Below, in pieces: positions 1-9,830 of a stretch of 64,000 bases of DNA (positions within the stretch are counted from its first letter, which is position 1; the number at the start of each line of letters is the position of its first letter). Origin of the DNA: Nipponacmea schrenckii (lineage: Eukaryota > Mollusca > Gastropoda > Lottiidae); the NCBI GenBank assembly GCA_030562195.1, contig CM060203.1, forward strand, positions 15,628,534-15,692,533. Reading direction: 5' to 3'. The notes under the pieces are model-generated. The model was not told where the DNA came from, made no database searches, and was given only the letters and a program-made list of their open reading frames with translations. Position numbers and translations under genes: made by a program.

Positions 1-13
1 TATCTATTTACAG

Positions 14-3000
14 TATGCAGCGGAAGACAATAATTTCATCATAATAACCGGACCTAATATGGTAGGTTGAGATTACATAGGGGGTCATTCACAACATAAA
101 CAAAGTATATTTTATATCAGGTGATAGACTGAGAACTTTCGGAAAATCTGGTCCTGGTGAATAATTTTTCCTACTATAAGGACAATTTGAACCCATGACA
201 CCCTAGCTTAGCAGGTGACATTGACTTGCTAAAAACTGAGATATTCCAATGCATGCTGTCACTTCTGAAACACTTGATGGCACTTAGTGACTGAGTCACC
301 CTTTTCAGAGAATCAATAAAGCTTGAAATGTAACTATTATGGTGTTATTTTAGAGAGGTAAATCTACTTGTACTTATTCTTTTAGAGTGGTATATCTTCT
401 CCTTTTTATTTTACAGTGGTAAATCTTTTTGTTATTTATAGTGGGCAAGCTACTTGTTCTTTTAGAGTGGTAAATCTACTTGTTATTGTAGAATGGTAAA
501 TCTACTTGTTATGTTACAGTGGTAAATCTACTTGTTATTGTAGAGTGGTAAATCTACTTGTTATGTTACAGAGGTAAATCTACTTGTTATTCCAGAGTGG
601 TAAATCTACCTATCTAAGACAAGTTGTGTTGTTACAAATCATGGCTCAGATGGGATCCTTTGTACCGGCTCAATATGCCTCGTTCCGTGTAGCTGATCAG
701 ATATTCTCTAGAATTGGAAGTGATGATGACATTGAAACTAATTCTTCCACTTTTATGGTAGAGGTAAAGAATGTTTTTTTATTATTTACCATGACAACAG
801 CTTTTTCACATTTATTTGATGGTAAGAAAAGGTGCGCATTATATTCGAAAATATACAGTATATGTGTCTGTGACAAATATAGATTCATATTTTGCAAATA
901 AAATGAAATTAACAGAGTTTTACGTCCTACGTCCTACTCTTTTGCACCTTATGGACTAATGAAGACAGGCCACATGCAGTATGCAATGAGTGAAATTTTG
1001 TCAGGACAGCGACATTAGCCTACTCTTTTTGCAATTTCCAATTGTCGAAAGGTTCTTACATGTGCACAGTCTGTAGCACATGGGGCTTCTGTTTATTGTC
1101 CCATCTGAAGAACTAGACTCATATTTTACAAGCGTAACATAGATCTAGTGCTGATACTAGTACCATATTTTGGTGAATTGGTAGGCCTATATAGCATGCC
1201 ACAATTTGTATAACGCATGTAAACGCCACCTGGGCATCTTTTGGGTGATGTACGTAATGAACAAAACAAGGTGAAAAAGCTGTCTTGACATGTAATTAAA
1301 AAAAAGAAAATATAAAGCAAATTTTCTGACATTTCATCTGTATTTTAGATGAAAGAAATCAACTATATTATACAAAATGCTACTGATAAATCCTTAATAA
1401 TTATAGATGAACTTGGTAGAGGTAAGTGTTTTCATATCTTCTGAGTGAAACTTATTAATCTGTGCTTTTCTTATCTTGACAAATTTACTTTGATGACCAA
1501 GCTTTCTCACTGAGCTTCTGGTAGGTTGGGGTCAATCATTATCATTGTAGGTCATTTCAAGGAAGAATTCAAATCTGGCAAGTAACAAAGGCACAAACCA
1601 AGGTGAAGTTTATGATGAACCTGTATTATTTGTAGGTACTAGTGCTGATGAAGGTGTTGGAATATGTCATGCTATATCTGAACATCTATTAAGTTGTAAG
1701 GTATTTCTATTTTTCTATAAACTAATATATTGCCATCCTATATTTGAGTTAGATGCTTGCTAGATCCAGGATCCAGGGTTCATATCCTTGTGAGATTAAC
1801 TTTGCTTTCCCCTTGTCAGTGATGCAGGTCGGAGGGGGGCTGACATAGAAAGAGTATTCTGGTCTTTTGAAGTTGACAATAAACTATATGGTCCTTTGTC
1901 TTCTGCACGTTGAAGATCCCTCGACAATTGGAATATGTGAAAAGAGTATGTTAAAGCTGCTGTCCCTGCAAAATTACCCTCATTGTACCCTGCATGGTGT
2001 TGCCTGTCTGTGTTATCACATAAGGTGCAGAAAAGTAGGACATAGAAGTCCATTCATTTCAGTTTATTTTCTGATAACTTCATATTAGGAAGCCTCCCTT
2101 TTGACACGACCACCAAACTTAGCAGTGTCTCTTTCCAATTTTAACCTCCCCTCCCTCTTTTCTTAATATAGCTGACCTGTGGCCTAGGTAATCCTTTTTT
2201 AATAAAAATAAGTTGATTTTAATTGAGAAGTCTCTAAAACACAAAATTTTGCAAGAGTTCTTGAGAATTCAAAAATTTGTTTACATTATTTTCAGGCATT
2301 CACCATGTTTGTTACCCATTTCATGGATCTGACCCAACTAGCTGCATTATATCCCAATGTAGAGAAGTAAGTTTATTGATCAATTGATAATCTTTTTGAA
2401 GGGTATTTCTGCATATGTTCTTAAACATGATCAGTCTATTTAAAGGAATACTGCGTCTTAGAATGAACATAGAATTAAAACTTTTGAACTTGGTCAATGA
2501 GAGCTCTATTCATCAGTAAATGTACCTGCTGCCATAAATAACATAAAAAAATCCTTATATAATCTGATAAATCTAAAAAAAAAAATTAGTAATTATCCAT
2601 AAAAATGCAATTGATTATTGAAGAGTGTTTTTCAAAAAAAACTTAGTGTTGTGAGTTTCCCAGATTTTAAGGGATTCTGTTACTTTATAACACCAAGTAA
2701 GTTCACTGATGAATATAAACTTATATTGACCATTCTTGAGAACTAAAATTTCATATCCATTACCAGTATTACTTTATTTCTAGGTAGGGTAGGTAGTAAT
2801 CAACACAATATTTAGTTTATTGTTTATAGTTTCTATAGCTATTTATTCTACCTAAAAATAAAGTAGACTGCTCCTTTTAATGTTATAAAACAGATCTGGA
2901 TGAGCCAAATCATCTTTACGTTACTCTATTCATACATCACTGCTAAAACCAAGCCCATTTATCAATCTATAGAGGGGACCTAGGTTCATTTTATCCAATG

Positions 3001-5037
3001 AGCTTTGTATGAGTGGAGAATGAAGAAATGTAAAAAACTTTATTCATTCGATAGGGGTTGCCAATAGTCATATATTATTTGCTAATTTTGTGCATGTGTT
3101 CATTTTTACAAAACAAACCCCATGAAGGAGTATATTGATTGGCTGGTTGCAAGTCATGTGACTATTGTTACTCATTTCTAATACACCAAACTTGTGGATA
3201 ATTTTGTGCATGTGTTCATTTTTACAAAACAAACCCTATGAAGCATATTGATTGGCTGGTTGCAAGTCATGTGACTATTGTTACTCATTTCTGATACACC
3301 AAACTTGTGGATGTTTCAGTTATTTTTTTGAGGTACAGAGAACATTCAGTGTAGAAGGTAACTGTGAAAAGATGACATTCACTCACAATCTATCTAGAGG
3401 ACAAACTAAAGAGAAACATTATGGTAGGGAACTTATAGACTAGTTCAGACTTAGGAGTTGTGACTTGTGAGTTAGATGCTTGCTGGCTAACTGGAAGGTC
3501 CAGGGATCAAACCAAACATAAGTTGCAATAATACCTTTTCATTTTTTCCACTAAAACAAGAGTCACATTTCTATGGCTAAGAGCTTATGCAAAACTGTCA
3601 TCACAAATTGCTTAGTTTTAGTGAAATTGCAAGACCATCCTTGGTGATCTGAATTGCAAGAACATCTCTTGTTGATCTTAATTGCAAGAACATCTCTTGG
3701 TGAATTACAAGACCATCTCTTGGTGATCTGTATGCAAGAACATCTCTTGGTGATCTGAATTGCAAGAACATCTCTTGGTGATCTGAATCCCAAGAACATC
3801 TCTTGGTGATCTGAATTGCAAGAACATCTTTTGGTGATCTGAATTGCAAGAACGTCTTTTGGTGAATTGCAAGAACATCTTTTGGTGATCTGAATTGCAA
3901 GAACGTCTTTTCGTGAATTGCAAGAACATCTTTTGGTGATCTGAATTGCAAGAACGTCTTTTCGTGAATTGCAAGAACATCTCTTACTGATCTGAATTGT
4001 AAGAACATCTCTTGGTGATCTGAATTGTAATGCAAGAACATCTCTTGGTGATTTGAATTGTAAGAGCATCTCTTGGTGATTTGAATAGCAAGAACATCTC
4101 GTGGTGATCTGAATTACAATAGTGAGGCCATCAATCTCTTTAATAAATGTTATTCTTCACCAGGGTTAAAATTAGCAGAGTTATCTACCATGCCAAGAAG
4201 AGTCATAGATGAAGCCAATGAACTTTCCAAAATGCTTGAAAAGAAAGATCAAGTAGGTGGCCATTTTAATCCTTTCTTTCGACACTTTTGTTGCATAAAT
4301 ATTTCATTATAAAATACTCAAGTACCTTTTAAACATCACCTGGTAGATAAATCATATATTTAAAATTGCGTCCAGGTTAAGTGGGACTTTAAGCAAAAAT
4401 AGTGTTAAATTATGTCAAGGTATTAGACAGAATGCTTAATACAGCTATAAGGATGCACAAAGACTTGAAAATATCAGAAAAATCACTTAAAAACTTTCTC
4501 ACAACAGGCATTATTTCTTTGCAAGGTTAAGGTATTCTGAACTGTGTCTAATACCTTGAAATTCTATACACTTTTATGGTACCGTAGATGTTTGCTAATG
4601 CAACAATTTGATTGGATAATATAGTCAATCTGAGCCCTTGCAGAAGGTATTAGAACTGGTTTAAGAGTTTAAGTGAAGGAGTCTGATTGGCTGTGATCAC
4701 TAGCATGGACAATCCCATCAAATGGTAGCATTTACAAACTTCATTAATGCAAATAATTGCCTAATGGTGTCAAGGTATGAGATACAGTTCGTAATACATG
4801 TAGTTTGAAAGTCTCACGATGCAGGCCTTTCAGTACCATTATATTCTGTTCCAGAAAAATGTAGAAAATAAAGAAGCTGTATATGAAAAGGCTGTATTTA
4901 AACTAGGTATGAGACTGGTACAAACTGCCAATAATTCTAGTCTGGATCCTCAGAGCTTACGTGGATTTCTCAAAATGTTGAAGATCAATTTTGAGAAGGA
5001 GGTAGGCTCTGACACTACTTCCACCACTGAGGAATAG
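14..5037 (+). CDS. MSH4: MSH4, MutS homologue 4, C-terminal part (5' exons outside window)
   Basis: Eight exons join in consistent phase: 14-61, 596-763, 1349-1421, 1636-1700, 2296-2366, 3320-3423, 4164-4252, 4855-5037 (266 codons plus TAG). MSH4 pairs with MSH5 and stabilises meiotic recombination intermediates. The reading shows the MutS ATPase: Walker A GPNM/SGKST, split by the first intron; the [12 protein letters not shown] signature; Walker [13 protein letters not shown]; and the FVTHF motif. It then runs into the MSH4-type C-terminus (FEVQ...[37 protein letters not shown]). The size fits the last ~270 residues of the ~930-residue vertebrate protein. Splice sites are all GT-AG. Introns hold repeats (listed separately); 4253-4854 holds nothing recognisable. 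AATAAA signals follow at 5317 and 5790. Sure of family; the terminal exon could instead splice at the GGTAGG near 5001, but the acidic end with an immediate stop looks natural. Confidence 0.93.
351..595 (+). repeat. 26-32 bp minisatellite copying the MSH4 exon acceptor and P-loop codons
   Basis: About nine imperfect units precede the real exon at 596, starting near 351, 383, 412, 441, 462, 488, 515, 541 and 567. Each reads roughly TTAGAGTGGTAAATCTACTT, so each contains a T-rich AG acceptor-like site followed by the codons for S-G-K-S-T. The true exon starts with the same word after TTCCAG. Unit spacing settles to 26-27 bp close to the exon. The array probably arose by outward duplication of the intron/exon junction. 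Confidence 0.9.
918..1092 (-). mobile_element. SINE body fragment (tRNA-head family), headless
   Basis: Shares the words TCCTACTC, GCACCTTATGG, ATGCAGT and GACAGCG.CATTAGCCTACTC with the fuller copies at 11592 and 25608. The tRNA-like head is missing or diverged. It lies in MSH4 intron 2 of the visible exons. Confidence 0.65.
1752..2060 (+). mobile_element. tRNA-derived SINE, degenerate
   Basis: The head shows GATGCTTGCTAGATCCAGG and a B-box-like GGGTTCATATCC, followed by the body TGAAGATCCCTCGACAATTG and the tail AAGGTGCAGAAAAGTAGGAC. It is the forward orientation of the family seen reversed at 11592. It sits in the MSH4 intron between 1700 and 2296. Long reading frames across it are not genes. 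Confidence 0.65.
2444..2774. mobile_element. TTAA-flanked MITE (family A), diverged right end
   Basis: The left end TTAA-AGGAATACTGCGTCTTAGAATG is the inverted partner of right ends such as GACGCAGTATCACTTTAA seen in other copies. The centre carries GAGCTCTATTCATCAGTAAATG and CCTGCTGCCATAAATAAC, shared by all copies. The right end here is degraded (CCAGTATTACTTTAT). Located in an MSH4 intron. Confidence 0.8.
3079..3313 (+). repeat. Tandem duplication of a ~117-bp segment next to an MSH4 exon
   Basis: Two near-identical units (about 3079-3197 and 3198-3313) run from AATTTTGTGCATGTGTTC to CACCAAACTTGTGGAT. The second ends at the polypyrimidine/acceptor of the exon at 3320. A diverged relative occurs in the CD63 intron near 56925-56990, so the unit is a dispersed repeat that duplicated locally. 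Confidence 0.85.
3447..3530 (+). mobile_element. SINE head fragment
   Basis: GTGAGTTAGATGCTTGCTGG followed by AAGGTCCAGGGATCAAACC matches the A/B-box head of the SINE at 46723. Only the head remains. It lies at the start of the MSH4 intron 3424-4163. Confidence 0.5.
3640..4118 (+). repeat. Minisatellite in MSH4 intron (about 26-45 bp units)
   Basis: Repeated GAATTGCAAGAACATCTCTT and GGTGATCTGAATTGCAAG with a second variant (CTTTTGGTGATC / CGTCTTTTCGTGAATTGC). Variants alternate, giving a compound higher-order pattern between 3830 and 3975. The repeat is free of stops on the - strand and yields long artificial reading frames there. Confidence 0.92.
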
Positions 5038-5079
5038 AAACAAGGTAAACCACAATGATGTACAACATGGCAATACGTT

Positions 5080-5650
5080 AATATATACATGACATATGTT
5101 AATATAGATTTGACATATGGTAATATACACTTGACATATGTTAATATGGACTTGACATATAGTAATATAGACATGACATATGGTAATTTAGACTTGACAT
5201 CTGTTAATATAGACTTGACATATGGTAATATAGACTTGACATATTTTAATATAGACTACATATGTTAATATAGACCTGACAAATGTTAATATACACTTGA
5301 CATACATGTATGACATAATAAAAGAAGTAAAGAAATACACTAGACTAGCAATACAGTAGTATAGACTTAATCATATGGTGAAAAAATTGACAAATGGTAA
5401 TATAGACTCAACAAATGGTAATATAGATTTAAAGTATAGTATTATACACTTGACTAATAGTAATTTAGACTAGACATAGGGTAAAATAAACTTGACATTG
5501 TGAATTAGAGACTTGGCCTATGGTAATATAGACTTGACATAATGAATTATAGACTTGGTATATGGTAATATAGACTAGACATAGCCTATTGTAAAATAGA
5601 CTTGACATAATCAATTACAGACTTGGCATATGGTAATATACACTTGACAC
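5080..5650 (+). repeat. ~21-bp minisatellite downstream of MSH4
   Basis: Units of the form GACATATGGTAATATAGACTT, increasingly degenerate to the right (TAGACTTGGCATATGGTAATA near 5625). It starts about 40 bp after the MSH4 stop, so it probably forms much of the 3' UTR or the immediate flank. Confidence 0.9.
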
Positions 5651-6103
5651 ACTAGAAAATTGACTTTAAAATTTGAATAGTTCAAAGAGAAATTTGAAAT
5701 GACTAAAAAAAGAAATTTTCGTTGTTGATAAAGTGTTTGTTCAATTATGGAAATATATTTATAAATTGTTATTAGTTATTATGTTTTTTAATAAAGAAAA
5801 AATAATCTTTGAAAATCATAAGGGAAAATTTTGAAAATATCAAACATGGTTTGAAATATCGTTTGAATACGTTGTTGGTGCATATACTGTGTGGAAAATT
5901 GGAATGATACAAGGTTAGTCACAAATTCACTCGATGGCTTAAATTCCCTTTAGAATCCACTCCACAATCGCTCAATAGTAGATTCATCTTTAAGGAAAAT
6001 GCTGCCAATTTCCGAGTAGCAGAGAACAAGCGGAACTTGAAAGTTTAAAACTGACACAGAAAGGATGTGTTGATGCTGTAGAGAAATGCTAATACGACAC
6101 TGT
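5651..6103. other. AT-rich spacer between MSH4 and the MITE
   Basis: Holds an AATAAA at 5790-5795 that could end the MSH4 transcript. On the + strand, 5992-6092 has a short open stretch after TTTAAG (reading ...REQAELESLKLTQKG... to a stop at 6090) that resembles coding sequence, but I cannot link it to any gene. Nothing else recognisable. Confidence 0.4.
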
Positions 6104-6107
6104 TTAA

Positions 6108-6413
6108 GGAATACTGCGTCTTAAAATAAACATAAAATTTTAAACTTGGCCAACAGTACCAGCATCTGCTGTAAACAGAATTCTTATATAATCCGATAAA
6201 TGCCCCAAAAAAACTTATTAATTATCCATAAATATAGTATTGATTATTGAAAAAACGCTTAATAATTTTCAATAATTGCTTAGTTTTGTACGTTTTGCAG
6301 ATTTTTACATGGATTCTGTTACTTTATGACACTAGGTAAGTTCACTGATGAATACTCATATTGACAATTCTTAAGAACTTGATTCAATGTCCATTCTCAG
6401 GCGCATTATCACT
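6108..6413. mobile_element. TTAA-flanked MITE (family A), near-complete
   Basis: Flanked by TTAA at 6104-6107 and 6414-6417. The left end is AGGAATACTGCGTCTTAAAA, the right end CGCATTATCACT, with inverted-terminal similarity, and the family core GCTTAATAATTTTCAATAAT. The right TTAA contains the stop codon of the - strand gene next to it. Confidence 0.82.
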
Positions 6414-7145
6414 TTAAAATGCGGATAATCTGGAGGTTTTGTTCGATGTCGTCAGTCTTTCCACAATTTCTTGGGTGTTTCTACTTCGTGGTAAACCACT
6501 TAGCAATGGTAATGCCATTGACTTAGTAATTTCCATTTCCGATTCTACACGGGGCAATGACTTACTACAGCGGATAGTTCCATTGGCACGGGAGATTGTC
6601 GTTCGGTTGACACGGTCCACTAGTTGGTCAATTTGATCTGGAGGGGCGCTCGAAATGTATACATATTCATTGTCGTATTTATTATAGTTCTCTCCAGCAT
6701 ATTTATTACGATCAAATGATTTACGAGAACTTGCAGTTGTGGGTCGACATAAATCATTTAAGGATTTCTCCCGGTCCTCGGCGGTTTTTGGGCGAATTGG
6801 GATGTCATCGGTTGTTAGAGCACCACGGATGGAAAAATCATTGATATCAAAGTGTATATCATTAACTCGGGAACTGATAGTAGGTTTTCTCAAACGTCGG
6901 ATCAATCGATTTAAATCCTTTTCTGTCAACTTGCGGGAACTTTTCTTACGTTCAACGCCGGAAGCTGACGTGGATCGTCTAACACTAGAAGACGGCGTTC
7001 TGTTTAGGCGGGAAAAATCTTGTGATTTTGTCTGACGTGATAATCTTTCAGTGATATCTTCCAGATCTTTCTTTTCAACTTTTTTGAATCCATAAACTTT
7101 GGCAACCTTCTTCGTCTCTGGGACCTTGCTATAGTAAAAACTCAT
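6414..7145 (-). CDS. Basic Ser/Arg-rich repeat protein, 243 aa, family not recognised
   Basis: A single coding exon. A 5' UTR intron is visible: donor GAAG/GTAAGTTT at 7595/7594 and acceptor TTGTAG at 7156, with exon 2 starting AAAGACCACT just before the ATG. The protein is soluble and very rich in Arg, Ser, Thr and Lys, with no signal peptide or membrane segment. Four degenerate copies of a short helix-like motif can be seen: EDITERLSRQTKSQ, KDLNRLIRRLRKPTISSR, DQLVDRVNRTTISR, QEIVERLTTSNKTSR (pattern I-x2-R-L/V-x3-T-x-S-R). Short repeats of this kind occur in microtubule- and axoneme-binding proteins, so a cytoskeletal role is possible; that is inference. The TAA stop lies inside the TTAA flank of a MITE, so the 3' UTR is transposon-derived. 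It is head-to-head with the candidate gene at 8218. Confidence 0.75.
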   Translation of the reverse strand: MSFYYSKVPETKKVAKVYGFKKVEKKDLEDITERLSRQTKSQDFSRLNRTPSSSVRRSTSASGVERKKSSRKLTEKDLNRLIRRLRKPTISSRVNDIHFDINDFSIRGALTTDDIPIRPKTAEDREKSLNDLCRPTTASSRKSFDRNKYAGENYNKYDNEYVYISSAPPDQIDQLVDRVNRTTISRANGTIRCSKSLPRVESEMEITKSMALPLLSGLPRSRNTQEIVERLTTSNKTSRLSAF

Positions 7146-7155
7146 AGTGGTCTTT

Positions 7156-7594
7156 CTACAATTTAAAAAAGCTTAAAATGTTATAGATGCATTTTTCTTT
7201 TTCTCTTTCTCCGGGTGCAGTTCTCAATTTCGTACAAGTCTTTCATCACCATATGTTAGTTGTCTATACAGAAGTAGACTAGATAGCTTTGGGCTCTCAG
7301 ACCAATGGGTTTTAAAGCGCCCCACCCATATCTAGGTTCTCTCGGCTATCGTGCCCTCACCCTACTACACACAATTTTCACATTCGTATTAGGCTAATAA
7401 TTTTCAATGAAGTATGGTTTTGAGTTGTAGAACCTATGATGCTTTTGGACTCTTGTTCGATGGTTTACCCGCTCAGCCCGGACTCCAGACTAACACAGAG
7501 AATCTACGATGATTTATATTCTCACAGTAACTCATCCAATATCAGAGCTAAAGCTGTTGCAGTTTGAAAAATATATTAACAAATATAAACTTAC
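7156..7594 (-). other. 5' UTR intron of the 6414-7145 gene
   Basis: On the - strand the intron opens with GTAAGTTTATATT and closes with TTTTTTAAATTGTAG, both good consensus, ten bases upstream of the ATG. No recognised repeats inside. Confidence 0.6.
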
Positions 7595-7849
7595 CTTCAT
7601 AAGGCCATCAAAAACGTTAGAACAGAAATATATAACGGTAGCTACAAAAGGACTTCTCAATACAGATCATACCTAAACCCTTTTACACTTAGATCTCTAA
7701 CAATACCGACTTGTTTGTGTTAATCCCTACTTCTATATTTGATTTGCTATAGTAGAAACGTGTCTTGACAATGGAGATCAATAAAAGAACAACTTATTCA
7801 ATAATGTATTTTGTTTGATTAGTCTATATGTGATCGATCCGGATCAATA

Positions 7850-8060
7850 TGAGCCTCGGTCATCAAGACGTGGAATACAATCCTATTTTAGAACATAATC
7901 CTTTGATTGGTTAGTTTTCTCAAAATAAACCATAGCTTTATGGTAGAGCCTATTCGGATTAGCCTTGTTCATATGAACGCTCAATATAATCCGATCTTAG
8001 AATTGTAATCCTAGGATATGATTGGCCAGGTGTTTTATAACAGCCAATAGCTTTAAATTA
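7850..8060. promoter_or_regulatory. Divergent spacer with duplicated CCAAT-type segment
   Basis: Two imperfect copies of a ~100-bp segment: AATACAATCC...TTAGAACATAATCC...GATTGGTTAG, then AATATAATCC...TTAGAATTGTAATCC...GATTGGCC. They carry inverted CCAAT boxes near 7906 and 8020 and a direct CCAAT near 8044. The position between two head-to-head transcription units suggests a bidirectional promoter; this is inference. Confidence 0.35.
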
Positions 8061-8217
8061 TATTCGTGGCTACCAGATAATCAAATATTACTTCGTGTGA
8101 TCCAGATTATCTCAACGGGGATGTATGGGTTTTAAAGAGTGTCTCTCTGTATACAAGGCAAGCAGAACTGGAATGACGTTTTTTTAACAAGTTACCGGTT
8201 GTATTTAAACAGTCTAT

Positions 8218-8464
8218 ATGCAAAATCTCTTCGGAAAACCTAAGTTAAAAGATTATCATAAAAGTTTACCAAGAGGGAAACCTTCCATTTTGCCTTGTTC
8301 TGATACTGTAAAACCAGTATGTTTTTGTACCTTTAATATAACACGTATTCTAGAAACTATCTTATCGCCGTGACATCCTAGAAACAATGTTAGAGGTAAA
8401 GATGCGTGGACATCCATCGCCGAGATCCTTTCGAGAATACGTGACCAGAGACCAGGGAAGTTAG
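8218..8464 (+). CDS. Candidate small gene, ~70 aa, with a very short intron
   Basis: The ATG at 8218 opens a Lys/Pro-rich reading (start MQNLFGKPKLKDYHKSLPRG). After 8316 (donor GTATGT) or 8307 (donor GTAAAA), and before the acceptor ATTCTAG at 8353, the same phase continues with KLSYRRDILETMLEV...FREYVTRDQGS to TAG at 8462-8464. Both sides look like real coding sequence. The implied intron is only 37 or 46 nt, unusually small for an animal; a frameshifted or decayed exon is the alternative. Unspliced, the frame ends at a TGA at 8371-8373. A splice acceptor (TTTAAACAG) just upstream of the ATG may join a 5' UTR exon. Family not recognised. Confidence 0.4.
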
Positions 8465-8777
8465 ACCAGTTGACAAAGTTCGAAGTCTTAAGATTTTGGC
8501 GTGTTCACTAAAAGTAATGTCAGCGTTAAGTTTTGTATGTACAACTATTTACTTTTCACGTTACACCATTTCACGTTGTCAAGGACGAATAAAATATAAA
8601 TAAGTTTGTTTTTATAACTATTTATCGGTTTCGAACTGGATGACATGATCTATTTTAATGTTCTTTACAAGTCAATGTAGGTTTATATAGAAATATAAAA
8701 CTAAGGCGTACTTTAATGTCGGATGAACAAAACTTCAAAAAAAGTCTTTAAATGGCATTTAGCAATTGTGAATACGA

Positions 8778-8897
8778 TATATATGCACAGCTTTATGGAA
8801 CAACAATCACTGGTTAAAGTTTATGCTACGTTTCGGCGTGTTTCCTGAGCATAAACTTTAACCAGTGATTGTTGTTCCATAAAGCTGTGCATATATA
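8778..8897. repeat. Perfect 50-bp inverted repeat with 20-bp loop
   Basis: The left arm 8778-8827 and right arm 8848-8897 are exact reverse complements around the loop 8828-8847. The arms begin TATATATGCACAGC and end at GTTTATGCT. A perfect palindrome of this size is either a recent foldback insertion or a local inverted duplication. Confidence 0.95.
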
Positions 8898-8924
8898 AAA
8901 CTTCAAAACTTGGCCAAATGCTCA

Positions 8925-9190
8925 TCACTGGACTTACCTGTTGTAAAAATTATCCGTCTTTATTAGCCCATGCAGAAAAGTAGGACGTAAAACTCCATCC
9001 ATTTCAATTGTCAAAACTATACTACAGAATTACTGTGTAACATAATGAATCATAAAACGTGATTGCAATAATTACTTAGTTTAATGGATATATCGTGTTG
9101 TATGGAGATACTATTATCTGGTTATGGCACCTGGTAAGTCCAACCGATGAATATATACTCTTTAGACTGTAAATTTTGTGTCTATTCTAA
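8925..9190. mobile_element. Diverged MITE-like segment with SINE tail piece
   Basis: AACTTGGCCAAATGCTCATC, AATTACTTAGTTTAATGG and GTAAATTTTGTGTCTATTC are diverged family A words. GCAGAAAAGTAGGACGTAAA is the SINE tail (8968-9000). The stretch from about 9020 reappears around 32000-32620, where an extra element is inserted at its TTTAA (9079-9083 here is the empty site). Confidence 0.5.
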
Positions 9191-9830
9191 GCTAATATGA
9201 CGGGAACACTAAATCATCTTTCTATTATTTCGAAAGTTGTAGTCTGGTGTACAGCAGAATTTCGGACTAGTGCAAAGTTGGCTGCTACAGATCTGTTGGA
9301 ATGCTTTGTGAATATTAGCCTTCCAATTTTTTTTTCTATGGCCGACATCACAGTATTTAAGTACGAAAGAAGTTCATTCTTATTCATCACCAGCGATATA
9401 AAAGGTAAACTGTTTTAACCAAGGTAACTCTTTAGGTCCACGAAGGTCCTTTCCCGGTGTTGTCCAACCGGGTCCGTAGCTACACCCCCCGAAAAATTCT
9501 GACAAACAACCAGTTTCACTACTATAGGGCAACTATACCCCATTGCCCCTCTTGATATATTACTTGCCAAACAATCAATTAATAACAAACAATAAATCAA
9601 TTAATAACAACAAACAAACAAGTCTGACAACTCTTTAACAATGATCTTTCCTGGATTATCGATATTCGTTTCCAGTTGGGTCGATAAGTATTCACGTCAC
9701 AAGATTTTTACTCGCCGAATTGAGATTAAAATCCTCGACCAATATTTCTTCAGCGTAAGCGAATAATAAATCATATTCATGTATATGCAATAAATAGTCA
9801 AAGGTCCGCAGTAACATCTATTTGTAAACT

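Noticed and set aside
3563..4069. Long - strand reading frames rich in ITKRCSCNS
   Set aside because: They are translations of the intron minisatellite in several frames and lie inside an MSH4 intron; no start context or domain.
9197..9418. 73-codon + strand frame near the left edge of block 1
   Set aside because: The same sequence recurs in blocks 2 and 3 with frame-breaking changes; it is 3' flank of the claudin-like gene.
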